Below are positions 24,387 to 34,689 of a DNA stretch of 64,000 nucleotides, one piece after another. The translations under genes and the position numbers were made by a program. The DNA comes from Cokeromyces recurvatus. Taxonomy: Eukaryota > Mucoromycota > Mucoromycetes > Mucorales > Mucoraceae. The DNA lies in assembly GCF_025118155.1 (NCBI RefSeq), contig NW_026251411.1, positions 248,001 to 312,000 on the forward strand, read 5' to 3'. Under the pieces are notes generated by a model that was given only the letters and a program-made list of their open reading frames with translations, made no database searches and was not told the DNA's origin. How positions within the stretch are numbered: position 1 is the stretch's first letter; each line of letters begins with the position of its first letter.

Positions 24387-27300
24387 TTAAAAGTTTTCAC
24401 GCATGAATTCAAAGAAAGCAAAATTATCAGGATGAGCGCCATACTTGTAAACAAATTGAGAAGCTAAATGAGCACCAAAGATAGCCTTTACATAACTTTC
24501 AGGTACACGTTGCAACAAGGATTCAAGACCGACTGTTTCCAAGAGTAACTTGGGAAAGCACGTTCCAAGACGGTAGTACGTAAAGTAGAGTTATCCCAGA
24601 GACCGGATTGTTGTAATTGAGATTGAAGTTGAACGATAGCGGTTGAGAGTTCATCAGAGAGGATAGAGATAGGTTGCTTAGTACGTTGATGTTCCCTCCA
24701 GAGGGCATCGAATTCAAGGGCAGCATTGTGTTCAATAAACGTTTGGACCTCCTTAACGTAGGATTGGTAAAATTCAGGAACGACGCCATCCTTCACACAC
24801 ATGTGTTTTTCGAATTCATCATCGCTAAAGGCAAGGGCAGCAAGGACCTCAAGGGAAGAGGAAGTGACACCGCCCTTATTAGCAGAGGCATCCTTGAAGA
24901 TGACGATACCGGCCTTCTCGAGACGAAGACGAGCCTCTTGAGTAAAGAAGAGATTAGCACCTTCAACGATGTATTTGTAAAGTGGCGCGCCACTAGGATG
25001 ATTCTCACCCATCAACAGGTGTACGTTATCGAGACCTACCGATTCAGGACGACCACCGCAGGGGACAAAGAGAGTGGCCTGAGCGAGAGGGTTGGTGTGG
25101 AATGTGTTACGGAATTGGAGACCATTCTCGACCAAGGTACCATCAGGTAATGTCACGTTATCTTCATCTACAAGGACACGGAAGCCCTTTGAGGACAAGT
25201 AGCTTGTATCAAAATTATTGATCATCAGACGACGGTTAGCGAGACGTTGAAGTTCCTCACGATGAATACCCTCAGAGTCATAGAGCACACCTGAGCCATC
25301 CACAACAGCAATGGTTTTGTCATTAGAGATCTTGATTTCGTTGGAACCCAAGTCACCATCAGGACCCCCTGTTTGCAATTTGAAACAATCCTCCTCTTGA
25401 AGACCAAAGGTACGGTAGATACCCAAGACGTATTGATGTACAGAGCGAGTTGTCATACCATAGACGTCATGAGGGATACCACCCAAGGACTGACTCTTGC
25501 CGGTCGTGAAGGCCTTCCAGAAGCTTGCACCACGACGACGAGCGTGTTGAGAGGCCCAATCCATGTACTCGGCAGTACCCTCATCGGGACCAAGGAACAA
25601 GATCTCGGGTTTCTCTGTCAGATCGACCAATTTCTCTTTGACTCCGATCGTCTCACCATCGATCAAGAGGTCCAAGACAGCGTCTACGTACTTTTCAAAG
25701 GCGACAAGGGGTTTATCTTGTTGATCGACATCCAAGAGGATGGTGCCCTTTGAACCACCTTCAGGGATATCCTTGTTCTTACGGTGTTGGGTATTGGCCA
25801 AGTTGTAGTTTTCATCAAAGAGAGTACGCAAGTTAATGGAATAAGCCTCTCGATTACGAGAACGAATCATACGGATACCACCACGGGCGACATCGCTGAA
25901 ACGAATATGGAAACCACGGAATTCAGATCCGACGATCAAGAACATACCATAGGGGGGGAGAGGGTACTCGATCTCGGGCAAGAAACTAGGGTCAAGACGG
26001 AAGGAGAGGGCAACCTTGGTAGTTTGATAAAAGTTAGTCTTGAGAATATGTTTGTTAAAGGTGAGGAAGGATTCAAAGACGAGCTGTTCATGAGCGTTAC
26101 TGGTGACGGACTTGATACGTTTACTGATATCATCAACGGAAAGGACCTCCATGTTGGTCAAACGTTGATAGGAGATGGTAGGTTGTAATGAGGCCTCACG
26201 TTGATTCACATAGTGAGTCGTGGCAAAGTTAGCATAGAGGATCTTGAGGAGTTCAGGGTAACTCATGATGATGTCGAGGATATAATCACGAGTAAAGGTA
26301 TCTTGACGAAGACGTTTTTTCAATTTAGAGAGAACTTCCTCATGCATAGGATTGCTACGATTCAAGATAGAGGTCAAACTAAGATATTCTTTACCTAATC
26401 TGTTGAGGAAATGTTGAGCAAAGATCCAACCAACGTAGCTATAGACCATCTCTTGAACTGAAAGCTTATTTGTTTTGAAATAATGTTGAAGAGGTGTTTT
26501 AGGAAGACAATAGAGAAGGGAAGCTTCTTTCATGACTTGATAGATAGTATGTTCAATAGGTGCTGCCTTTGATTGAGGTACAGGATGTAAGTACAATCCA
26601 ATAATAGTCACACCATTTGAAAATTGTTCTAATTTGGGGAAAAAAAATAAATTAAATTAAATTAATTCATTTTCCCAGGCTCATCAAATATAGAAACAAA
26701 AAAAAATACTTTACCGACATATTTGCGTGTAGAATATAAGTCGTAATAGTGATACAAATCAGAAATAGCAGAGAAAAACCCTTTGTACTTCTTTGACGAT
26801 AGCCAATAATAAGACGACGTTCACGAGAACCCTTCCCTCATACATCTCAATGACAGGACCGGTACGTTGAAGAACAGTTTGCATGACATCTTGATAAAGG
26901 TTTAAGGTATAATCAGTTGCCTTTCGCAAAAAAGTTTTTATCAGCGACTTGTCTAATGTCAACTGTTTCAGATTGTTCATTCTTGGCTTCTGTTGCAGGT
27001 TCTACAAAATCACAACGAGTCACAAAATAACTACGAAGTTGAGAGCTAAGACCGCCTGTGCTGGCACTTACTGAACGGTAAGATTCAGACGATATGCTTG
27101 AGAGGAAGTAGAGTTATCCAAGAACTTTTCATCGATTGTTTTCTCAATTTCAGGTCCATTAAGTTGAGAGACACCAGGTTCAGAAGAATGAATGTAGACA
27201 GCAGAATCTTCACTTTCCTTTTCGAGATTAACATCCAAGACATTTTCATTCTTAGTATAAGCAAGGATCTTTGCACCACATAAAGAGACATAATATGATT

Positions 27301-27567
27301 AGAAATAGTTTCAACGCTTTCAAGAGCGAAATAATAATCATCGATATTCAAATTGCTAATAGAAGATATCAATTACAATATGTTTCCATATATATATTTA
27401 TCCAAACTTACGTATAAAACCAGTTAACTTCATTTTTGACCAATTCTTTAGGAAGGAACCAATCTTTTCGAGGTTTCACATACCATTAACATTTGACTTT
27501 CCTTTTCAGCAAAAACATTGGTAGCGTAGCCGCTTTCATTATTGAGAACATAAGAGGTATCCTTCAT
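24387..27567 (-). CDS. GDH2: NAD-dependent glutamate dehydrogenase
   Basis: Catabolic enzyme that deaminates glutamate to 2-oxoglutarate with NAD+, in the large-subunit (about 1000 aa) fungal form. Starts at ATG 27567 (MKDTSYVLNNESGYATNVFAEK). Downstream in order: DWFLPKELVKNEVNWFY, SLYGAKILAYTKNEN, FLRKATDYTLNLYQDVMQ, STKGFFSAISDLYHYYDLYS, EQFSNGVTIIGLYLHP, FSDVARGGIRMIRSR, IPEGGSKGTILL, LFLGPDEGTAEYMDWA, KLQTGGPDGDLGSNEI, LFVPCGGRPES, YIVEGANLFFTQEARL and FKDASANKGGVTSSS. The C-terminal SYVKAIFGAHLASQFVYKYG to stop 24387 requires a frame change near 24540. Other breaks are near 27480, 27275 and 26825. Introns lie near 26612-26715, 26985-27070 and 27365-27410. The central 1.5 kb is visibly richer in G/C-ending codons than any neighbour, as in highly expressed genes. 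Confidence 0.93.
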
Positions 27568-27669
27568 TGTATAAACTATAGATATAAGAAAAAGAAAAGA
27601 AAATAAGTATATACATTAAAAAAAAGCCTATTTATATATAAGGTGCAGCAGTAGCAGTAACAGTCCCCG

Positions 27670-27710
<41 letters not shown>

Positions 27711-28467
27711 CGCTCATCTTTAACACTAAATTAAAGCAATTAACTCAGTTTCAAATCCTATGACGACGAATAGTACAAACTATTATTGGCCAAATCGTGA
27801 GAAAATAAGTTGATTTTGTATATATACATGTATGTATGAATATATGTACACATAAAGAACATTCTTGAAAGGCAACAAAGAACACGAAATATAAATAAAG
27901 TAATAAAATAACATCTATAACTAAGCAACATTATGTATATATAATATAATATATATATATAAACATTTGTATACGTTTATAGTATAAGCAACAAAGAAAC
28001 AAAAATACAAGTTAAAATGCGTTATTTATTCCTCGGAAGGTCATACCAAAGTTATTTTTAGTGAAATGAGAAGAAAAAAAAAAGATTTACCCCACACTTT
28101 TCGAAACGTGGAGAATAGAATTAGAATATTTTCCATTCATAGTAAAAATATTCATTGTTTCAAAAGAATGTATGATTATAAAATCTAGACTATTTTCTTT
28201 GAAATACTCTTTCTCTTTCCTTTTTTATTAACTCTATTTGTACTTTTTTTTTCAAGTACATGGCCACTATCACCCATCACAAATGATTATTATTAAACTA
28301 TAGATATGATTGGATTAATTTATATCTCAGATAATGTGGGCATGGTTCTGCCTTTTTTTTTTGACAGACAGACAGACAGACAGATAGATAAATATGGACC
28401 CTGTTTTTTTAAAAAAAAAAAATAAAAATAAAAAAAATAAAAATAAAAAAAATAAAAATAAAAAAAA
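27568..28467. promoter_or_regulatory. Divergent intergenic region between GDH2 and the b5 reductase gene
   Basis: About 900 bp with a 36-nt A run (about 27673-27707), a (GACA)n run with GATA end (about 28363-28391) and a repeated AAAAATAAAAAT block directly before the reductase ATG (28410-28467). It must drive two divergent genes of central metabolism. No ORF was found. Confidence 0.5.
28363..28391. repeat. (GACA)n tetranucleotide repeat
   Basis: About five GACA units run into GATAGATA, 80 bp before the ATG of the reductase gene. Confidence 0.75.
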
Positions 28468-29504
28468 ATGTTCAAGAGAATTAGTCATTGCATTATAAAA
28501 CAATCAACATTGCAACATCAAAAGAGATTATTTACAACTCGTGTTCATTCTCCAACGAGTCAACGATGGATGTATATGACAGGAATGACTTTAATAGCTA
28601 CTGGAGGCTGTTATTTTGGTTGGACATATTTTAATCAATATTCAAACACACTCAATAATGAAAGATATATACCACTCAAAGTGATGGAAAAGGAGCAAAT
28701 TTCACCCGATAGCTATCGCTTGAGACTCTCTGTAGCGGCAACAGAGGACAAACCATTTCCGGTCCCTTCTTGTGTTTATATTAAGGATGATAGCATACAA
28801 GTTATGAGACCTTATACACCCATCAATCCAGACCCATATAAGGATGGTTTTATTGATTTAATTGTAAAACGATACCAGAATGGATCTATTTCTCGTATGT
28901 TGACTGATTTACAGCCTAATGATAAGGCTTACGTAAGAGGACCTATGGTTGAAGAATATGAATATAAGGAAAATTCATTCGATGAAGTTGGCATGGTAAT
29001 AAAATAGACACACACATACACACACTCTCTCTCTATATATATACATAATTATATGCAAATATAAACTTTATTTATCATGAATGATAGATTGCAGGAGGCA
29101 CTGGAATTACGCCCATGTATCAACTTATACGACACATATTAGAAAATCCAAATGATAAAGATACACAAATCTGGCTAATTTATGGTAATAAGACCTTAAA
29201 CGATATTCTATTAAAATCAGAGTTAGATCAATTGCAAAAACGATATAGCGATCGGTTTAAAGTGAAATATGTATTAGAAAACCCACCATCTGATAACGAT
29301 AATTATGAAGAAGGATATATTACAAAGGAAATGATTGAAGAAATGATGTTAAATAAACCACGAAAGAAAATATTTGTGTCAGGTCCAGATAAAATGTTAG
29401 CTTCTATAAGTGGAGAAAGAGCAAAAGATTATAGTCAAGGAAAACTATCTGGAATTTTATTTCAAATAAATCTTTCATCTGATAAAATATGGAAATTTCA
29501 ATAA
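28468..29504 (+). CDS. MCR1: NADH-cytochrome b5 reductase, mitochondrial type
   Basis: FAD flavoprotein that passes electrons from NADH to cytochrome b5 or related acceptors. N-terminus is basic with a presequence-like stretch, followed by one membrane segment (TGMTLIATGGCYFGWTYF), as in outer-membrane/intermembrane-space Mcr1. FAD-binding RPYTPI (about 28808), the GSISRML region, GPMVEEYEY, then NADH-binding IAGGTGITPMYQLI directly after the intron (28996-29087). The C-terminus has VSGPDKMLASISGERAKDYSQGKLSG. In cytochrome b5 reductases the first of these is usually CGPP; here it is VSGPDKM. Length about 308 residues, typical. Frame is clean in both exons. Microsomal Cbr1 is the alternative, but the N-terminal layout favours Mcr1. 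Confidence 0.9.
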
Positions 29505-29592
29505 ATAACGACTATTCTTTTTTTATTTGTTTACTCTCTCTCTCTCTCTTTCTCTTTCTCTTTCTCTTTTAAATATAAATAGATCGCATATA

Positions 29593-30653
29593 ATGTTCAG
29601 TTTACGGTCTTTTTTCCTCATGTTAATGAAACTTGTATCCTTTCAATCTTTAATACCTTATCGAAATATCTTTTTATATACTTATTTTATTATTTGTTCA
29701 GTCAAAAATTTATTTATTAAGCATAGACTTATTGTCTATCCTTCTTCACCAAATCGAAATACAGAGATAGGATTATCAAATAAAACGACTACTGTCGTCT
29801 GTAATAATACTAATAATGAAAAAGAAATAGCAGGTAATAGTTATATGATGTGAATTGATAAATACATACAATGATAAACACACACACACACACATGTCTT
29901 TTATTATTATTTATTATTTATTATTTATTTACGTATTATGCAGATAAAATGTTAATAGAGCATTTAAAAGCTGAGAATGATCAGTTAAATAAAATAAAGC
30001 AAGAACTAGAAAAAAAGTTAAAAGTGGCTATTCAAGAATTACAAGCAACAAGTCATAAAATGAATGCATATGAACAACTGACAAGTACTGCAAAGAAGCA
30101 GTCATTAGAAATACAAGGCTTGTACACTAAATGTCAAATGTATCATGACCTATTTAAAAAGTTAAAGAACAATAACAAGGAACTTTTATGTCGTCCTGTT
30201 ATCATTAACAAGACGCGACTCACTCCTACTGCGACCCATCCTATGTATAAAAAGGGAAGCAAGTCAAGAAGAACAGTTAAAATGATTAGCGACAAAAAGG
30301 ACGACAACAATAATCGTTATTGTGCTGAATTAATATTAACTACACATCATCCTTCTTGTACAAATATAGCCTTAACAAACATTGCTAAAAGGAATGTTTT
30401 GAACAATCCTAAATTCATAGGCCGTTTACAAAAGGGATTTATAAAATACAAGCAAATAAGGAATCAACCCTTTTTTTTATTAAACAAATTTAATACTAAT
30501 GTCAGACAGCAGTTACAACAGTTATTCATTGATAATAGTACCCGTAAAAATATTCATTCCATGTGGGGTTTGTTTTGGTGCTGGATTAAAATTTCCATAA
30601 TCATGTTGATTATACTTATTTCAACTGTTAAAAAGGCATGTAAAGCAAGATGA
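29593..30653 (+). CDS. Unknown coiled-coil protein with C-terminal membrane anchor
   Basis: Not recognised. Two exons joined over intron 29834-29943 (GT...TATGCAG), phase consistent with EIAD|KMLIEH. The first exon begins MFSLRSFFLMLMKLVSF and contains a second hydrophobic patch (IFLYTYFIICSV). The second opens with a strong coiled coil (LKAENDQLNKIKQELEKKLK...ATSHKM, about 29960-30060), then a basic region and Lys/Asn-rich stretches. It ends with a hydrophobic segment (MWGLFWCWIKISIIMLIILI) followed by KKACKAR, the pattern of a tail-anchored protein. About 316 residues. A membrane tether would fit, but that is only inference. It follows MCR1 by 89 bp; a (CT)n tract (29533-29557) separates them. 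Confidence 0.6.
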
Positions 30654-31148
30654 TTTTCTTTCTTTTTTTTGTAGATATATAGATACATATATATATATAT
30701 ATATATATACTGTAGTAGTATTGGGAACATTGATTGAATATACCTTAATAAAAGCATCAAATATACTTTTGTTTGCAATTACGCACATGTGGAATTATGA
30801 AGTAAACTGTATTTTTACATGTTCATGCCTGCAACTTGTACAAAAGTATATTTTTTGACTGATTGATAATAATAAAGATGTTGTTTGCTTATTTTACTTT
30901 ATTTTTTTTTAACTTTTTATACGATTGAATCTTGGATTATTTTCTTTGCTACATTCATAATCGCAATTTCTTTGTTCTGGAAATCCTAAAAAAGAAAAAA
31001 TAAAAAGAAAAAATAAAAAAAGAAAAAAATAAAAAAAAGTGACACAAAAAAATAAAATGAAAAAAAAAATAAAATAAAACGAAATTATTAATGATTCCTA
31101 AATAGATTTGCCCTTTAATAGTCTAATATTTTTTTTTTCTATAATTAA
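30654..31148. other. Intergenic region upstream of KEX1
   Basis: Holds a (TA)n run (30688-30709), an A-rich block of AAAAATAAAA type (30988-31080) and T runs. No coding signal. Confidence 0.5.
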
Positions 31149-31219
31149 ATGCGAAGCATCTTAATTGGATTATTTGCGGCAAGTAGTATATACGCTATAT
31201 CAGCACAAACTAGTAAGAC

Positions 31220-31251
<32 letters not shown>

Positions 31252-32772
31252 TTAAAGAGAGAGAGAGAGAGAGAGAAAATAACGTGTAGTTCAATTATTT
31301 ACTTTCTATTACTATTATTCCTAGTCGATGATTACAAGATTACATCATTACCTGGAATTGATGTTGATGCACTGAATTTTACACAATATGCAGGGTATAT
31401 TATATTTGATAACTAGTTTTATTTTCTTACGATACTAAGAAAAACTATTGTAGACACATTGAATTATCAGCTAAAAGTAACGCTAATATCTTTTTCTGGA
31501 TGATCGAAAGAGAAATAAAGACAGAACCTGAGAAATTAGTAAGAAGGAATATTTTTTTTTAAAGAAGAAAAAAAAAAAGTTAAATCATAGTATAAACGTG
31601 TAATTTTATACAATTAGATAATTTGGTTGAATGGTGGACCTGGCTGTTCAAGGTTTTTATTATGATTTATTGTATGCGGGGTTAAGACTACTGACATTTT
31701 TTTTTTTAAAAAAAATATGTATAAAAAAAAAAAAAAAAAAAAAAAAGTATGGATGGCCTCTTTTTGGAGAATGGGCCATTTAGAGTGAAAAAAGATCTAT
31801 CTTTAACTCTAAATGAAGGTGGTTGGCAAAACTATGCAACAAATATCTATGGTAAAGGAATTTGATATATCCATAATTTAACATTATTTACCCCTTTTTT
31901 TTTTGTTAGTCGATCAGCCTGTTGGTACTGGCTTTAGTTTTGCTAATACAGACAATTATATGCATAATATGAGTCAAGTAAAATATATATATATATATAC
32001 TCGTAATATACATGGATAATGTTCACATACATATATTACTATCATTTATAGGCAACAGATCAATTTACTCTATTTCTAGATAAATTATTTATTCTATTTC
32101 CTAATCTTCGTCAACAAGATCTTTATATTGCTGGTGAGAGTTATGCTGGTACTTATATACCTTATTTTGCTTCTCGTTTATTAGAATTAAATAAAAAAAA
32201 GACTACAGAAGAAGAAAAGGTAAGAGAAGAAAAGAAAAAGAAAAAGGAGAAATTTTAAGTAAATAAACGAAAATATAGTATAACTTGCAGGGCATTGCTA
32301 TTGGAAATGGTTGGATATCGAGTATACACCAATATAACGCCTATTATGATTATAGTGTGAAATACAATTTAATAGACCATGATCGTATAGTAAGTAAAAC
32401 AATAAAGATAATGAATCCTTAGTCCCTAACTCATAATGAGATACTTATGTATAATATTTAGCCACTTGTATCTGCTCATCTTAAAACTTGCCAAGATGAA
32501 ATTAAGCAAAACGAATTAATTCATATACCTTCTTGTGAAAAGGTTTTGACTGATGTTATGGACAATAGTATTCATGAGTAAATATAAAGAAATAGTGTTT
32601 TTTTTTATTTTATTTTATTTTATTGTTAATGAATTTCATTAGAGACAAAGATGGCATAAGGAAATGTCTTAATACATATGATATACGATTAACAGAAGAG
32701 ACATATCCTAATTGTGGATTAACATGGCCCTATGAATTAGAAGAGGTGACAAAGTATTTACGTGTAAGGAAC

Positions 32773-32810
<38 letters not shown>

Positions 32811-34052
32811 ACTATTTTATGTACATGTAAATGGTCTCATGTTTCCTGTTGTAGCAAAGTGAAGTGAAAAAAGCAATTCATGCCGAAAAGCAAATCTTGG
32901 GATGGAAAGAATGTACTGCATTAGTATCAAGTGAATTTAATGGGGATCAAAGTAAACCTTCATATTATGTAAGTATATACAAATACAAATGTATATTCAT
33001 ATATATATATATGTGTGTGTGTGTGTGCGCATTTTCATTCGCATTTTAACGATTTTTGCTGGATAGTTATTACCTGATATTTTAAAGGAAATACAAGTTT
33101 TGTTGTTTAGTGGAGAATATGATTTGATTTGTAATTATATTGGTACAGAATATTTAATTGGTAATATGACTTGGAATGGATCAAGAGGTTTCAGTAATAC
33201 GACCGTGAAAGAAAGTTGGAAGATAGACAATAGAATAGCAGGCTATTATACTCAAGAACGAAATTTGACTTATGTATTCATTAAAGATGGAAGTCATATG
33301 GTACCATATGATCGACCGATAGAGACACTTGACATGATCAATCGATTTATGAATGTAGGTGATGGTAAAGTTAAAGGTAAAAAGAGTCAAGTGGGTGAAC
33401 AGGAAGCTGTGGTAAAGATACCTTCACCTCCTCCTCTTAAAGATGAAAAGCACGATAATAATACATCAACAAATCAGAACCAAAAAGAAGAAAGTGAGTC
33501 TTCTCCTCCTGTTTGGAATACAACGGTCTTCATAGGTGCTTTCTTGTTTGGCCTTTCTTTATGTTGTTTCTGCTGGATTCGTAATAATAATAATAAAAGA
33601 TCATCGGGATCTGCAGCTGTAGAATTTGGGGGAGCTCCTCGGCGTCAACATGAAGGTGTTAAAAGACCTACTAAAAATACTATCTGGAGTTTTATTCGCC
33701 ACGTGTTTAGTAAACATGCTGAGGAACGAAAAAATTTTCGCTTGGATGATAATGATGAATCCAATGAATTGTAAGGATTTAATACATTTATATTTTAAAA
33801 GGAGAAAAAAAAAAACTAATCATTATTTTTGGTTTTATTAGGGATGAATTGGTTATTGAAACACCTACTCTATTTGAAGCTGAATCGTTATCTGATAGCG
33901 ATGATCAGCATGAGCCACTAGAGAATCAAACAAGACATCAACAAAGTCGTAGTAATAAAGCTTTAACGCAACATTTCTCACTTTCGGATGAAGAGGAAGA
34001 TGATGATTTTACTGACTTTGACGATGAAGAAGTGTATGTAGCTAATAAGTAA
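31149..34052 (+). CDS. KEX1: Pheromone-processing carboxypeptidase (Kex1-like)
   Basis: Serine carboxypeptidase of the late Golgi that trims C-terminal Lys/Arg after Kex2 cleavage. Signal peptide MRSILIGLFAASSIYAISAQ. Then [35 protein letters not shown] (across an intron), VDQPVGTGFSFA, the nucleophile motif IAGESYAGTYIP (about 32130), GIAIGNGWIS, the catalytic Asp in SGEYDLICN (about 33109-33135) and the catalytic His in DGSHMVPYD (about 33285-33312). A linker with charged and Pro/Ser residues leads to one membrane segment (TTVFIGAFLFGLSLCCFCWI, about 33520-33580) and an acidic cytosolic tail ending FTDFDDEEVYVANK. About eleven short introns divide it, several with (TA)n inserts; one starts GTTTTTATT at about 31651. 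All catalytic residues are present and the last exons are frame-clean. Confidence 0.92.
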
Positions 34053-34146
34053 ATAGACTAGATATATAAAATGCATTTTATTATTAATATAATAATAAAA
34101 TTTGATATAAAAGTTAAGATAAGAAAATTAGTTATTTAAACATGTT

Positions 34147-34653
34147 TCATGACTTTTCAGAAGTAGTTATTTTCTTGATCTTTGATATAAAAGAATTGAA
34201 TTTTGAAAACAGAGGAGTAGTAGTAAAGAAGAGAGGATGATCAAGTGATTGCTTTTTGATACGAGCTTCGTCATTAGAAAGTAACATAGTAGACATGGCT
34301 TTGTCTTGTTCTTTTAACAATGGTGGAGACGGAGAATTAAAAGAGAATGGAGAAGACCTAGAAGAAAGATATTGTTCTATAATGAAGCTGTCTTCTTCTT
34401 CATCATCACTTGACATAATCGAAGTATTTCGTATTGATGAATGAAGGTGAGTTGATAGATCTCTAACATGAAAGGGAGATAGTAGTAGATCATTATCCTG
34501 AGGGCTTAACATTTCCTCCTGCCATGAATGAACAACGGGTAATTTCTTATTAGGTGCATTATAGAGTTTGGGTGTAGGTGAAGCAGAAGGGAAGACGACA
34601 GGAGAAGGAGAATTAAAAAACGATTTACAGGTTGATAATGATTCATTATTCAA
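34147..34653 (-). CDS. Small Ser/Pro-rich protein of unknown function
   Basis: A single open frame of 168 codons starting MNNESLSTCKSFFNSPSPVV. Rich in Ser, Pro and Thr, with several SP/TP dipeptides (FNSPSP, ASPTPK, LLSPF), an acidic patch SSDDEEEDSF and a Lys-rich C-terminus. It looks intrinsically disordered, with many possible proline-directed phosphorylation sites. No domain recognised. It converges with KEX1, leaving 94 bp between stops. A (GAAAT)n repeat (about 34664-34689) lies just before its ATG. Composition and ATG are protein-like, but it could be a random open frame. Confidence 0.5.
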   Translation of the reverse strand: MNNESLSTCKSFFNSPSPVVFPSASPTPKLYNAPNKKLPVVHSWQEEMLSPQDNDLLLSPFHVRDLSTHLHSSIRNTSIMSSDDEEEDSFIIEQYLSSRSSPFSFNSPSPPLLKEQDKAMSTMLLSNDEARIKKQSLDHPLFFTTTPLFSKFNSFISKIKKITTSEKS

Positions 34654-34663
34654 AGAGGAAAGA

Positions 34664-34689
34664 AATGAAATGAAATGAAATGAAATGAA
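34664..34689. repeat. (GAAAT)n pentanucleotide repeat
   Basis: About five GAAAT units lie immediately upstream of the small minus-strand gene. Confidence 0.75.

Noticed and set aside
24523..26398. Several long open frames overlapping GDH2 on both strands
   Set aside because: They are shadows of the GDH2 coding sequence; composition is poor and GDH2 explains the region fully.
27740..27765. Stretch resembling a tRNA B box (TTCAAATCC)
   Set aside because: No matching A box, no acceptor stem or cloverleaf could be drawn around it.
28363..28391. (GACA)n and other short tandem repeats considered as CRISPR or satellite arrays
   Set aside because: Units are 2-5 nt without spacers; they are ordinary microsatellites.
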